64,000 nt of DNA from Oasisia sp. SBJ-2009 (GCA_964017155.1 OZ024854.1:46396423-46460422), one strand, 5' to 3'. Counted from the first letter of the stretch, positions 1 through 12,101 are shown. Numbers and translations: made by a program. The notes: generated by a model from the letters alone, not told the origin.

Positions 1-1915
1 TCACAAGGAGTCACCGCAGTGACAGCATCACCACTGAACAAGTGTTTGAAATTTGAGGTCTTCCCATCTTTGTCAAAATAACTCATGGGTAGAGTTTCAT
101 CATTGTCAAAACATATTAATTGCACTTGCCGATTGTATCATTAACCATACATAACTCATCATTCATTATATGTAAGGTCATGGAGGAGCTCATCAGGGTC
201 AATCTTAGGTTTAGCAGGAGCAAGGTGTTGTATGTTATGTTGATGGTTTTGTTTTGTGTCGATGGAAAAAATTGTGTTGTAATGATGAGCACTGATTGTT
301 AATCACATCAATAAAAGAGAGCGTGAATTATTTACAAGTAAACTGATATTGACAGTTTAGAGGTTTATGCGAGCGAAAGGATGTTATGAATTCTTTCTTT
401 GTGTCTTGTGAATCTACTTTTTAGAAGTATTTTTAGTCTTCAGATAATCACTCTTTGCAGTGTTATAGTGATTATGTTTGCAACAGAAGCGATGTTGTAT
501 CCCTGTTTTATACATGTACACATTTGTATGATGTATTTGTTAAGTCACAGGACCCTGTGCTCATGCATACACATCCTTTGGGTTGTTTGAGATGCCATGC
601 AAACAGCTTGTAGGGAAATATCTTTGTCAGATTAAGTCACAAAGAAAGCCGACAGCCTTGTGAAAGACTGTCTGAATGAATAATAAATGTGTTAATGAGA
701 AATAGGTCAATCAGATTTTTACAAGTTCCGTTTTCAAAGATGCCTTTGTTGTGAGAAGCATATTACAGAAATACAAGTTACTGCTATTCCAAAATAATTG
801 TTAATGGTTTCATTCCAGAACACATAGCTAAAACAGAGTGATTTCATCTCATTCTATGTGCACACAATAACTTTTCATGATATATCTGCACAGTGTAGTT
901 GAGGTTCATACTGTAGCAAATCAATATTTCCTAAAACAGTAACTAAGGATTATGTTTCTTCAGATTTTTTGTCTTACTCATTATTGTCAACCTGTTGTGT
1001 GAAGCTACACGAATAGAAGTATTGGCACTTTGTCATTAGAATTATTCATGGCTCCAACATGTACAGCGAACAATCAAAATGTATTTCCTTTTACCTGCTA
1101 TTGTTGTTTGCAAATATTTATTGTCATGCCGATGACATGTTAAGTCACCATGTATACATCACTTGCAACTCACAACCAATGATCGGCATGTGTTTTATTA
1201 GATTTTGAATTTAGTGACACTATCTTCAATGTAATAGGCCTGCCTTAGATTTTATGTACATTTCTGCCAGCAGTATTTCTTTGTCATGTGAACCTGGAAA
1301 GTCAGGTTTCTTTGGGGGCAGAGTTGGTTTTCCTGGTACCTGTCACAAGTATAAAACAGTACAGTAGAGTACACAAGTATATTAAGAACACCTAAGCACA
1401 CATCTACCGGACAACATGTTATTTTTACAAGTACCTAGTAATGTTGTTAGTTTTCCAAATGACATAAAATTGATTGCTGCAAGGTGACGTAGTATTGAAT
1501 GGACATGTTAATTATAATCCCGTAACTTTTTATAATTACATGCATTTACTAATAACTCATGCCTATTATGGTTAACTTTATGTGTAAAAATAATATGTTA
1601 ACTGACATTACATATAACAGTGTCTTAATATACGTCCAAATTGGTAGAGTGTTGAATTGGCATTACTATACGCCATGCCGACCAAAAGACAACTTTAGTG
1701 GATCCTAACATAAATCCTGGCTATAAGTACATATGACATGGTCCATCACTTTGCAACAGATGGTTTTGGCTTCCACACAAACGTGGACTCATAAAAGTAC
1801 ACATAATTTACTGGTTCATGCATTAACACACTATGATACATTGATGAAATAGGCATAAGGATGGAAATATAATACTACAATATTATATGAAACAGTAAAA
1901 TAATCAATCAATGTG
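1..1915. other. No gene recognised; AT-rich, CpG-poor flank
   Basis: I see no convincing coding region here on either strand; the open frames are short and have no family resemblance. CG dinucleotides are scarce up to roughly base 1650 and become more frequent beyond about 1670. It could be intergenic DNA or the untranslated or intronic end of a neighbouring gene, but nothing in the sequence decides this. Confidence 0.5.
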
Positions 1916-1980
1916 ATATATATATACATAATATATATACATAATATATATATATATACATAATATATATATATATATAA
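1916..1980. repeat. (TA)n / ATATAC microsatellite
   Basis: An alternating TA tract interrupted by ATACATA steps. It is a simple repeat; open frames across it on the minus strand are tyrosine/isoleucine runs without meaning. Confidence 0.85.
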
Positions 1981-2690
1981 TGCACGTTTTGACCCGACCG
2001 TAAAGCCAAGGCCAAAATCTTTCCACACAATTAAATAGGACGCACGGTTATTAATATTATGTTCACATGTGTCTTTTACGAGGTTTGTTTTCTGTCCGTA
2101 GCACTTTCAAACACTTTATTTGCTCGCATTTGGCGGAATAAGTATTTATTATTTTAATAGAGTTATGGATTAATCGGTAAGGAACTCTGTTCAAAATGAG
2201 CTGTGCAGATATTAGATAATTATGTTGATGCTTGTTGAATGAAGTTGGATGAAGGAATGAAGCTGTCATCGGACCGCCCAACGTAAACAACAAACTTGTT
2301 CCTTCATCAGTCTCCTTGTCATTCCCAATCTTTTGAAATGCCACATAGCCGACCCATATACTTTTAGATTTATGATTATTGCTATGGCATCGCACTACAC
2401 AACGATGTTTTCATCACATTATTAAAACCATTTGAAACAAACAACGTTTACGCCATGATTACGCGGCCCTACAACTTTTCTATGACTCCCGGTGAGGGCG
2501 CTGCAGTGCGAGGGACATCATCAGGCTTAAATGCAGGGTGACGTCACGAGTCGGCGATCTCTCTCATTTATATCTATGATTTTATAGATATTTCTCTGTG
2601 TAGAATATGGCTATTATTCGCAGCAATTTATGCAATGTGCTCACATAAAATGGTATGTATCTTGTCATAATTGAAAAGGTCTATCCACAT
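1981..2690. other. No gene recognised
   Basis: Unassigned intergenic sequence. A palindromic TGACGTCA octamer (CRE-like) occurs near 2541 in a slightly GC-richer patch, but no promoter or gene can be tied to it. A 110-residue open frame on the minus strand (2063-2395) has no recognisable domain. Confidence 0.4.
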
Positions 2691-2698
2691 GGCAGGGC

Positions 2699-2759
2699 CT
2701 AGCAGGGTAGGGATGTATACCTACCAAAGGAAGGGTGAGCCGCTCCTTGGCTCTGCTAG
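2699..2759. other. Compact three-way-junction inverted repeats
   Basis: Three nested complementary segments are visible. CTAGCA (2699-2704) pairs with TGCTAG (2754-2759). GGTAGG (2706-2711) pairs with CCTACC (2720-2725) around an 8-base loop. GAGCC (2737-2741) pairs with GGCTC (2749-2753) around a 7-base loop. The fold resembles a small structured RNA or a foldback element, but no tRNA B-box is present and no known family is recognised. Confidence 0.35.
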
Positions 2760-2974
2760 CCTAAGTTACACACCTGGGCACGGTGTATAAAGTGCATTTA
2801 GGTAGACACTGATGTCGTGTGAAGTCGCAAAGGATTTGACACAAGGAACTGACTAAATGTTCTTTATGCGAAGTGGTCTTATGAGTACATTTCGTTAGTA
2901 TTACAAATCTAGATGAGTTAATATAGCTAAAAACGGATTACTGATTATATGAATTAATTGGAAATAGTTGTATG

Positions 2975-3284
2975 ATTATTATTACAACTTGTGAATGTAA
3001 AAGAATGTAAGAGTGTTGCTATCTTTTAGGAATGTATCGGTTAAAATAAGTGATTCACATGCTACGTAATTGTTATTTGATGTTAACTATGTAATAGTCT
3101 TATTCTGATGTTTTTTCGAATGTCGCATAATTATTAATACAACTTGTGAATGTAAAAGAATGTAAGAGTGTTGCTATCTATTAGGAATGTATCGGTTAAA
3201 ATCAGTTATGCACATACGATGTAATTGTCATTTCATGTTAACTATGTAATAGTCTTATTCTGACGTTTTCGAATGTTGTATTAT
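2975..3284. repeat. 155-bp tandem duplication, two copies
   Basis: The sequence from ACAACTTGTGAATGTAAAAG at 2984 recurs at 3139, an offset of 155 bases. The copies stay alignable through the TAATAGTCTTATTCTGA motif, with scattered substitutions and a few indels. It directly abuts the TG microsatellite that follows. No coding potential. Confidence 0.85.
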
Positions 3285-3299
3285 GTCCTTTAATGCACA

Positions 3300-3488
3300 A
3301 GAATGTGTTTGCGTGTATGTGTATGTATGTGTGCGTGCGTGTGTGGTGTGTGTGTGTCTGTGTGTGGGGGGGGGGGTGGGTGTTTGTGCGCGTGCGTGCG
3401 TGCTTGCGAGCTTGCGTGCGTGCGTGACACTGTGTGTGACACTGTGTGTGACACTGTGTGTGACACTGTGTGTGACACTGTGTGTGAC

Positions 3489-3564
<76 letters not shown>

Positions 3565-3592
3565 TGTGTGAGTGTGTGAGTGTGTGAATGTT
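3300..3592. repeat. Compound (TG)n microsatellite with embedded 12-mer array
   Basis: A TG/TGCG-rich block contains a G-run near 3366, then six near-perfect copies of TGACACTGTGTG (about 3424-3495), then pure (TG)n to about 3561 and TGTGAG steps. The open frames across it on both strands are dipeptide runs and are not genes. Confidence 0.95.
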
Positions 3593-3959
3593 AATGTCTT
3601 TAGATAAATGATCAAAAAGCTTGAAAAAGAATAAAAAGTACATTAATGTTGACGTGATCGGCTGTCAACTGTATGAAGACAAAATCGGTAGTTTTGTATC
3701 GTGATGTATACCAATGGCGTCACATCAAAGTAACGGGGAAGATTAATTGTTAGTGTTATACACCAAAACGTTTTATTTCTTTGTTAATACTTATTCGGAC
3801 CCTTTTCGGGTACATTTACAAAACTGCTAAATTGAGTATTGAATTAAGGGTGTTTGTTGGGGGTTCTGGTTTCTCCATAAGTGGCCACAACGAACCGGCT
3901 GGTGCCGGCGACACCCCTGCCTTGAGCAGATAATACGGTTTTGCCCCAGTGCACACGAG

Positions 3960-4345
3960 CTGCTTTGGGGGGTGGTATGGGGTGGTTAGGAAGGCAGTCA
4001 AAAGAAATAGGCAGAGATATATAGTTAGACAATATGGAGAAGGTCGACACAAGGAATTATAGAAGGAAGTGTGAGCTGTATAGTGTGAGCTGATATGAGT
4101 AGTGGGCTGGTCAGGAAAGCAGTATAAGGAAGGAGGCGGAGATATATGTTTACCACATATGTTGAAGGTCGACACAAAGGAATTGTGATTGCAGAATCAA
4201 TAAGTACAGTCCAAACTGCATTGGGCGTAGCAAGGAAGGCAGGATAAGGACGCAGCAAAGAGATATTGTTGGAACATATGGTGAAGGCTGACACCAGGAA
4301 TATCTTTATACAGTAAAGAAATACAGTCCGACGTGATATATAATT
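3960..4345. repeat. Three diverged ~120-bp tandem repeats
   Basis: The motif GAAGGTCGACACAAGG near 4037 recurs near 4164, and in diverged form (GAAGGCTGACACCAGG) near 4283. Each copy is preceded by a related GGAAGGCAG...GAGATATAT stretch. Spacings are about 127 and 119 bases. The short minus-strand frames across the array are themselves repeated copies, which argues against a real protein. Confidence 0.75.
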
Positions 4346-4817
4346 CTTAAATAGTACAATGAATGGTCAATGAAGAGGTTGTACAGGCTGTCGTTTTATC
4401 GAGAAAATCACGTGACATAAGTCCATGCTATTACCAGTAGTTCGGTAAACTCTGGAGAGAATGATATCGGACACAAGTTTAACATCCAGGAAGAAAGTGA
4501 AGGGTCAATATGCGGCGTACACATGAACACAAATCAAATAAATCAATAACTCGAACAGGAAATGAGGTCGCAGAACCAGAGCATATAGTTTGTAGTTGTG
4601 GAAACAAATGTGAAGCTGGCAGATAGAGTAACATAACTAATATGGAATCAGGGCGAAAAGAGTTATCTGAAGGCAGGGTGTGCCAGACAAGGTTCGTAGC
4701 TGAAAACGAGGATATTATAGTGTAGACGATTAAGTATAAGTGGCTCGTGTGTAGCTGGGGTAAGGCCGGGGGACCACGTACCATGGAGATGATCGGGATT
4801 TTTGACGTAACACTGCA
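4346..4817. other. No gene recognised
   Basis: Unassigned sequence between the 120-bp repeats and the first transposon end. Minus-strand frames of about 100 residues show no domain. Confidence 0.4.
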
Positions 4818-4942
4818 TTAAAGGACAACAAAAGTTAACTCTTTCGTGGCATACACCTAATAGAGTTAATATAAAGTAACAATTTCCACATATACTCAAT
4901 CTTTTAACGCCAGCGGTTAACCAGAAAAATATTTGTTAACAC
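4818..4942 (+). mobile_element. Orphan left end of the TTAA inverted-repeat element (copy C)
   Basis: Starts at TTAAAGGACAACAAAAG and follows the terminal inverted repeat of copies A and B further right, including CACCTAATAGAG, AGTAACAATTTCCACATATA and ACGCCAGCGG. Similarity stops after about base 4942, where the sequence continues into unrelated AT-rich DNA. No matching right end was found nearby, so this is a truncated copy or a different internal variant. Confidence 0.8.
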
Positions 4943-5721
4943 AATTAATATCCTATTAATTAAGGTAAGGATAAATTGTTTAGGAATTATGTGCAGTTTT
5001 GCAGAATTCTGTATAATATTTCCTATAAAATTCATTGTCAATGTAATTGTATTTCAAAGTTAAAAATATAAGATCAGTCGTTAGCAAAGTAACAAACCAG
5101 CAAAATGGTAATTCTCATATCCGAATTAATTAGTAACGCCGTCAAATACATTTATTTTAGGTAAAAGCCCATAGTTGGTACGTACATATAATAAACCATT
5201 TAAGAAGGTACAAATGGTATATTAAACGATTAGTAAATATATGTCGAAGACATGATATAAATCTTACTATGCTGTACTGCCACTGATTAGCTAATTCTCA
5301 GTCAAAGCAAAAATTAACGAAGTACTAAATTATATGGGTCTTTCTCGCGCAACAAGTGTACAGTAAGGGTAAGTAACATATAAATTGTATGTTTAACAGC
5401 TTAACCAGAAATGGTAATTTAACGGAATATTTATTTGATACATCTTCGCCCGTACCTACCTTGTACTTTTGGCACTTACCCTAAGATATTAATCCTTGTA
5501 GTTATAACGTCATTCACCAGGTAGCGCTGCCGTGACAAAAGTGTGTTCGTTCGGAAGATCGCACAAAATGCCAAATGAGATCACTCTTCGTTACAATACG
5601 CACACTATGTTTTACAGAATGCACATGTATACCACAAAGATGCCGTTAATGTCAATACTATCCACTGATATAACCTATTTTATGGTTGTTCGTGGTCGTG
5701 CGCCTTCTAGTCTAGTCTCGC
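4943..5721. other. No gene recognised
   Basis: AT-rich unassigned DNA between transposon copy C and the nested copies A/B. It could be the interior of a divergent copy C, but no right terminal repeat is seen. Confidence 0.4.
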
Positions 5722-5900
5722 TTAAAGGACAAAAAAAGTTAACTGTTTCGTGGCATACACCTAATAGAGTTAAAGGACAAACAAAGTTAATTTTTACGTG
5801 GCATACACCTAATAGAGTTAATATAAAGTAACAATTTCCACATATACTAAATTTCTTAACGCCAGCGGTTTACCAGAAAAATATTTTTTAGCACCCAGCC

Positions 5901-7153
5901 AAAAAAAAAGAAAAAGATCATTGCCGAGGAACAAGCTGGCTTCAGACCAGGACGCAGCACAACAGAGCAGATCTTCAACCTTAGGGTACTATGCGAGAAG
6001 TACCTCCAACACCAGCAAGACCTCTATCACGTCTTCATTGACTTCAAGAAGGCATTCGACAGGGTATGGCATGCAGCACTATGGGCCACCATGAAGCATT
6101 TCAACATCAACGCCAACCTGATCAGAATGATACAGAACCTCCATGAAAAGGCCACCAGCGCAGTCTACCTTAACAACAGCATAGGGGACTGGTTCAGAAC
6201 CACCGTCGGAGTAAGACAAGGCTGTGTGCTCTCCCCCACCCTCTTCAACATCTTCTTGGAGAGAATTATGACTGACGCACTGAACGACCATGAAGGGACA
6301 GTCAGCATTGGTGGCAGAAATATCACAAACTTGCGTTTTGCCGACGACATAGACGGCCTGGCAGGAAGGGAAGACGAGCTAGCTGATTTGGTGGAGCGCA
6401 TCGACAAGACTTCTACAGCCTTCGGCATGCAGATCAATGCAGAAAAGACCAAACTGATGACCAACAACACCAATGGCTTCAGCACTGACATCAGGGTCAA
6501 CGGCGAGAAACTAGATTGCGTCAAACGATTCAAATATCTGGGAGCAATCATTACAGATGAAGGATCTTAACCTGAAATTCTCGTCAGGATCGCCCAGGCA
6601 ACAGCAGCACTCGCCAAACTCAAGACCATTTGGAATGACAGGAATATAGCGCTCAGCTCAAAGATCAGACTGATGCGCTGCCTAGTCATGTCCATATTCT
6701 TGTACTCCTGTGAGTCTTGGACATTAACAGCAGAAACCGAGAAAAGAATACAGGCCATGGAGATGAGATGCCTCAGAAAACTCATCGGCATCACGTACAG
6801 AGAACACATCACCATCGAAGAGGTCCGAAACAGAACTCGGCAAGCCATTGGACCACACGAAGACCTCCTGACCACAGTCAAACAACGAAAACTGAGATGG
6901 TACGGCCACATAACAAGATCAACAGGGCTTGCCAAGACGGTCATGCAAGGTACAGTCCAAAGAGGGAGAAGACGAGGCAGGCAGAGAAAGAGATGGGAAG
7001 ACAACATCCCGGAATGGACGGGCTTGACACTGGGCGCCGCCATGAGGAAAGCCGAGAGACGAGAGGAGTGGAGGGAGCTGGTTGCCAAGTCATCTGTGGC
7101 GCCCCAACGGTCCACTGAGACTACGGGATAGGCAAGGCAAGGCAAGGCAAGGC
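5901..7153 (+). mobile_element. 5'-truncated non-LTR retrotransposon (LINE) inside copy A
   Basis: It interrupts copy A between CACCCAGCC and ATCCAAAT; the same site is uninterrupted in copy B near 7934-7950. The insert opens with an A/G-rich stretch, contains the C-terminal part of a reverse transcriptase ORF, and ends in four GGCAA pentamers that begin at the stop codon. Any target site duplication is at most one or two bases. Confidence 0.88.
5914..7131 (+). pseudogene. Reverse transcriptase C-terminal part of LINE ORF2, one internal stop
   Basis: A single reading frame from about 5914 to a TAG at 7129-7131, broken only by TAA at 6568-6570. Family motifs in order: EEQAGFRPGRST, FIDFKKAFDRVWH (first catalytic Asp region), GVRQGCVLSPTLFNIFLE, LRFADDIDGLAG (catalytic FADD), KTKLM and FKYLGAIITDEGS. 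Then come the thumb and C-terminal region with ILYSCESWTL-like and RRRGRQRKRWEDNI segments typical of LINE ORF2 tails. The endonuclease and the start of the RT are missing, so it is a dead 5'-truncated copy. In an intact family member the enzyme would reverse-transcribe element RNA at a nicked target. The clade (RTE, I/Nimb or Ingi-like) is not resolved by eye. Confidence 0.9.
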
Positions 7154-8532
7154 ATCCAAATTCTATGCGCTACCCCATCTTAGACGAAGAGTGACGTCAC
7201 GACGGTGATCGAGGCGCTCTCCACGTAGATTCCCTCCATAGGGTTTGGCTGTTGTCATGAAATGGCTGCAACTCGGCAACGCGCGTAACATGCTGATGAC
7301 GGTAAATATAAAGTTGTCTATTATTGTTATCGCTGAAATCATCCCATCAACTGATGATACATGTCTACATCAAAGCATTTCTCCTCAAAATGGACCGAGC
7401 AAAGTGCCATACAGTACGCCCGCAAATCACCAACGTGAATCCATTGCTTCAATACTACCGGTTGTTTCAACTATTATTGCAACCGTATGCCGAACACGAA
7501 GGCATAATTACTAAAGTTTACCATAGATTTAACCACAGATTTAGATATACGTCTATAACCAGCTGCTAGATGTCACGCCAACTGAACGAACTGTCGAAGA
7601 CTCGAAGTTGTTGACCCTTAACGACGTCGCCGGAAGCTGACCGAGATATAGAATGCCGCGCGCTGAATGGCCAAGCCAAATTAACCCTTCACCTATGGCG
7701 GCGTCTAGACCATCGTGGATTTCGTTAGAATTTTAGACTTTAAAGTCACATTCTGAGTAAACTGCTGACGTTAAAAAATTGAGTATTTGTGGAAATTGTT
7801 ACTTTGTATAAACTCTATTAGGTGTATTACACGAAGCCGTAGCCTTTTTTTGTCATTTAATATAAAGTAACAATTTCCACATATACTCAATCTTTTAACG
7901 CCAGCGGTTTACCAGAAAAATATTTTTTAACACCCAGCCATCCAAATACTATGCGCTACCACATCTTAGACGAAGAATGACGTCACGTCGGTGAGACCCT
8001 CTCCACGTAGATTGCCTGCATGGGGTTTGGCTGTTGTCATGAAATGGCTGCAACTCGGCAACGCGCGTAACATGTTGATGACGGTAAATATAAAGTTGTC
8101 TATTATTGTTATCGCTGAAATCATCCCATCAACTGCTGATACATGTCTACTTCAAAGCATTTCTCCTCAAAATGGACCGAGCAAAGTGAACTGTACTTGG
8201 ACTGGAGGGATTCCAAACAGTACACCCGCAAATCACCAATGTGAATCCATTGCTTCAATACTACCGGTTGTTTCAACTATTATTGCAACCGTATGCCGAA
8301 CAGTAAGACATAATTACTAAAGTTTACCATAGATTTAACCACAGATTTAGATATACGTCTATAAGCAGCTGCTAGATGTCACGCCAACTGATTTCGTTAG
8401 AATTTTAGACTTTAAAGTCACATTCTGAGTAAACCGCTGACGTTAAAAAATTGAGTATATGTGGAAATTGTTACTTTGTATAAACTCTATTAGGTGTATG
8501 ACGCGAAACCTTTGTCTTTTTTTGTCCTTTAA

Positions 8533-9130
8533 CCGACTGTCGGTCGGCTGCGGAACTACGTCGAGAAGACAGTCTGGCGTTTCTCTAGCCTCGGTTACCC
8601 AGCATCCGTGAGGTGGCAGCACTTTTAAGCCCCCTCAACTCCGCCTGGGGAAAGAGTGGGTCTGCATTTTCGACCCCATACCCCAAGATATGCGATATGG
8701 TAAGGTCGTATAAGCAAAATGTCATACTTCATTGTGAATTTGACTGCCGTACCATGGGGGGCCTTACCCCAGATTACGGTAGAGACGCTGATTGGCTCTC
8801 AGGCCAACTATGAAATAAAAATTAAAATAACGATATACTTTTACAAGATAATGATAACATAATTATGACAAGTATTCAACATTGAACTTATATTAACACA
8901 AAAGTAAGTAAAAATTCTAATTTACAGTTGTTTATAAAAATAAGAATTACGGCAGGATTAACCAGTATCCGTGAGGCGGCAGCATTGTCTAGCCCCACAC
9001 GGATAGCATACAAATTAAAGAAGCTAGGATACCTTTTTGTCAAATAATGCCGTACTATAAAAAAGAAACTATTCAAAATTAAACTTATATTAACACAAAA
9101 TAAATATAAATATAACCCTGATCGATATTA
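8533..9130. repeat. Unassigned block with internal short direct repeats
   Basis: CAGCATCCGTGAGGTGGCAG near 8600 recurs as CAGTATCCGTGAGGCGGCAG near 8963, each followed by a CTAGCCCC/TTAAGCCCC motif. A second pair, containing CTTATATTAACACAAAA, occurs near 8886 and 9084. This suggests a decayed repeat, but no family is recognised. Confidence 0.5.
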
Positions 9131-11896
9131 GTGCTAAATAAATGCTTTTGGAAACGATATAGGGGAAAACCGGGCAATATGGGATACTCGTGTAATATGG
9201 GAAATCGCTATATGCAAAGAGGGGTCAGAGCACAGTTAGACTTCCTGGTCTAACCCATACGAATGTAGTACCTTAATAATTGTGTCATTTGAGATTTTGA
9301 CAAATTCTTTTTATGTGAAACGAGTACAGTAGGAAAGGCATACCAGTAGGTTCAGTGCTGTGACATATCTGCAGTGCAATGACGCATGCTAGGCAGAGTG
9401 TAGTTGGCGTAGTGATTTTTAGCCATTTTGTCTTACATGACCCTGCGAATGCAGAAAAGCGTGCTCAGTTTGGTCAATATTGAGGGGGCAGAACACATGC
9501 ATGCATTTTAAGAGAGCCTGAGATATGCTTTTTTGACGAAATTTGATCAGCATATCAGTGACATGACTGCAGTGATTGTGTTAAAATAAAATAAAATTTC
9601 AGGTCCAGTTTCCTTATAATCTGACAAAACGCTAACATGGCCGCCAATGGTAAAATCAACAGTGCCCAAGAATAGTGAAGCTACAAAGCGTATTTTCGTT
9701 TCCAACTAGCGTAGCGGCATGTGCTGACTGCCATACAAACCAACTGTTGTGCAATTCTTCGCGCGTATTGAAACAATCATTACTAATCCTTAGCTTTGAT
9801 CCTTTGCTAAATTGTTTGTTTGACGATCCATCTAAGTTTGCTAAGTAAAAACCTGTCATATTTCAACTTCGAGTGTCGTGAGGATGTAGTAGGCCTATTA
9901 GTTTATGAGTGTTTCGGCGTATAATAGTTTTTCGTGAGAGTGAGCGATGATTAATGTATCACAGTTTGATTAAACCATGCCTATTCCGGGCATAATTGCG
10001 TATATGCGAGTAAAATGGGAATTTTGCGGATACAACGGGATAGTCCGTATTTATCAACAAATAATAATATCAACAAAAAAACAATACCATGCCCTGTTGT
10101 GTTTTGGTGTGTCTGGTCGATACACAACAAACTGTTACCCCGATGCGCAAACTGTGGGTGCGACGAACACCGGAACGTTAACTCCCCTCCGGGTTTCCCT
10201 TACTTATGTTATCGGTGAGGAATTGACACTAATTCACAAAACGCGATTTAAACATTTGAAACATGTCTTGGTGTTATTATAATTAAGTATGCACATGTCT
10301 AAGTTTTACTAGGAATACTCTTTTGACCGTTTTCGTGCAGTTTTATTGTGTGAAATTCGTGTCTCGAATCGATGGCTCAAAATACGAATTCCTCAAGAAT
10401 CTTGTGTAAAATATAAAAACTAGCATTTCTTATCACAAAACTATTACGAGTACCATACTTATAATTGCTAATGATATGTAGCCAAGCCATGAAAATAATC
10501 ATCTAAACATTTATTACAATAACATTTATTTTTAATTGTCTCAACAATGATGTGGCGTTAATCAAGAAGACTGTTTCATCATGCCAACAACATCTACACA
10601 GAAGTTTTTTTTTTTACTGAAGAGGCGCAAGTAGATTTTTTTCATCTAAATTTGGAAGCTTATCAGGCATCTTGATTCAATGAAAACGCATGTTTTGTTA
10701 AGCGAAGTGAAACATTTAATCACAAAAAAATTAAATAGCATATGCATGCGAAATCACCAATGCCAAAAACATATCTCTGTGTGGGATACACTATTTGTCT
10801 TAGTGTTATACTTGTGTTAGACTTAAAGAAACACGCGATCACTGTTTTTTTTTAAAGTAAACAAAATACATGTCTGGTAGAAGGATGACCAAAACGCAGT
10901 TGCAGATACGGCTAGAACGCAGTTGCAGATACGGCTAGTCAAGCGTATATTAACATGGGGGCAATAACGATCAGTCAAGAAACGGAGAGGATTCCAAAAC
11001 AAAAACAATCCTATATTCTGGAAAGAGTGAGGAGTGTGGTGTACGTGCGACTCTGCAAATCGAACAGTTAGTCTGAAGGGGACCCACATCAATGAGGAAA
11101 AAGAAAGCCGGGAAGACGGAGACAAAACCAAGAATACTGAGAAGAAAAATAAGAAATCGGACACGAAGAAGACTGGGGCAAAGGGGATTTGTCAACTATA
11201 GCACAGAAACGGAAGGAAAATCAGCTGTTTCTTGTGATACACATTCGCTATAACGAGAGACAATCTATTTTAGAAAAGCTGTCATCTGAAGACAAATTGA
11301 TGACACAACGATACAGGCAGGTACGTAAAAATTAAAGGCGTTTTAGTCTCTAAAACACGATAACATTTAGCATGTAGTTGTTAACCACAGAGCCGCAGGG
11401 CTTACTAATTACAGAATTGTGAAGAAGGCCACGACAGCAAACGTAACTTGACACGGAACCCAAAAAATTACTTGAGCGTGTCGCAATTATAGCTATGCGT
11501 TGTTATTTAATTTAAACGCTCGTGGCTGCGTGGCATCTTGCGGATGCGGCCATAAATAACTAATAATTATCTTCACTGGCCACCCGGAGGGGGGGGGGGG
11601 GGCACCGTACATACTACTTATGCCCGGCTGCAATTGTATCTTTGTACTTGGCATACAAAATTAAAGTTGTACTTATTAATATGTCGAATTTATAAACGCT
11701 GTCTATCGTAATTAATTTTTAAATAATTCCAACTTCAACATTAAGATCATTGTTGATATGTGCAGGGAATGCGTATATTGGAATAAAAATATAGATAGAT
11801 AGGTGAAAGTAGATAGCAGTTGACTAAAATGAATTTGACGGATAAAGGGGGAAATTAAATATGGATATTCGGCTAGATCATCGTGTTTTCCCAATC
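9131..11896. other. No gene recognised; minor repeats
   Basis: No supported coding region. A perfect 23-bp tandem duplication (AACGCAGTTGCAGATACGGC...) lies at 10893-10938, and a run of about 14 G at 11589-11602. A 101-residue frame at 9977-10282 and minus-strand frames near 10823-11195 show no domain. Confidence 0.45.
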
Positions 11897-12045
11897 ATAA
11901 TCCACTTTGTGGAACAAACTCCCTAGAAATATGTGCGACAACGGCAATCTAGCACAATTTAAGAAACAATTAAAGACATTTTTATTTTCTACATAACTAG
12001 TTTTACACAACGAACATATTTTAGCTTAACTTATTATTATATACA

Positions 12046-12101
<56 letters not shown>

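Larger units (their letters stand above)
5770..7860 (+). mobile_element. TTAA-flanked inverted-repeat element, copy A, inserted in copy B
   Basis: Starts TTAAAGGACAAACAAAG and ends GTCATTTAA, one base different from copy B's GTCCTTTAA. It carries the same internal segment as copy B (GGCTGTTGTCATGAAATGGC and onward), plus a 134-bp stretch (7585-7718) missing from B. Without the LINE inserted at 5901-7153 it is about 838 bp. Open frames of 80-110 residues recur in both copies but match no transposase; I treat the element as non-autonomous. Confidence 0.8.
5722..8532 (+). mobile_element. TTAA-flanked inverted-repeat element, copy B (host of nested insertions)
   Basis: Outer element of a nest. 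Its left 48 bases lie at 5722-5769 (TTAAAGGAC...ATAGAG). The element is then interrupted at an internal TTAA by copy A and resumes at TTAA 7857-7860 followed by TATAAAGTAACAATTTCC, exactly as the uninterrupted left repeat continues in copies A and C. It ends in GTCCTTTAA (8529-8532). Without the insertion it is about 724 bp, with terminal inverted repeats of roughly 100 bp. TTAA at both ends and TTAA duplicated by the insertion fit a piggyBac-like, non-autonomous element; the AGGAC terminus is not the usual piggyBac start, so the superfamily is tentative. Confidence 0.8.

Noticed and set aside
3816..4294. Minus-strand frames of 70-120 residues
   Set aside because: They recur because the underlying ~120-bp DNA repeats recur; no domain is seen.
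7991..8320. Putative protein shared by elements A and B
   Set aside because: The 90-110 residue frames match no transposase, differ by indels between copies and lie in an element without other coding capacity.
9977..10282. 101-residue frame and an overlapping frame with CxxC pairs
   Set aside because: Too short and without a recognisable fold; no neighbouring LINE or gene context to support it.
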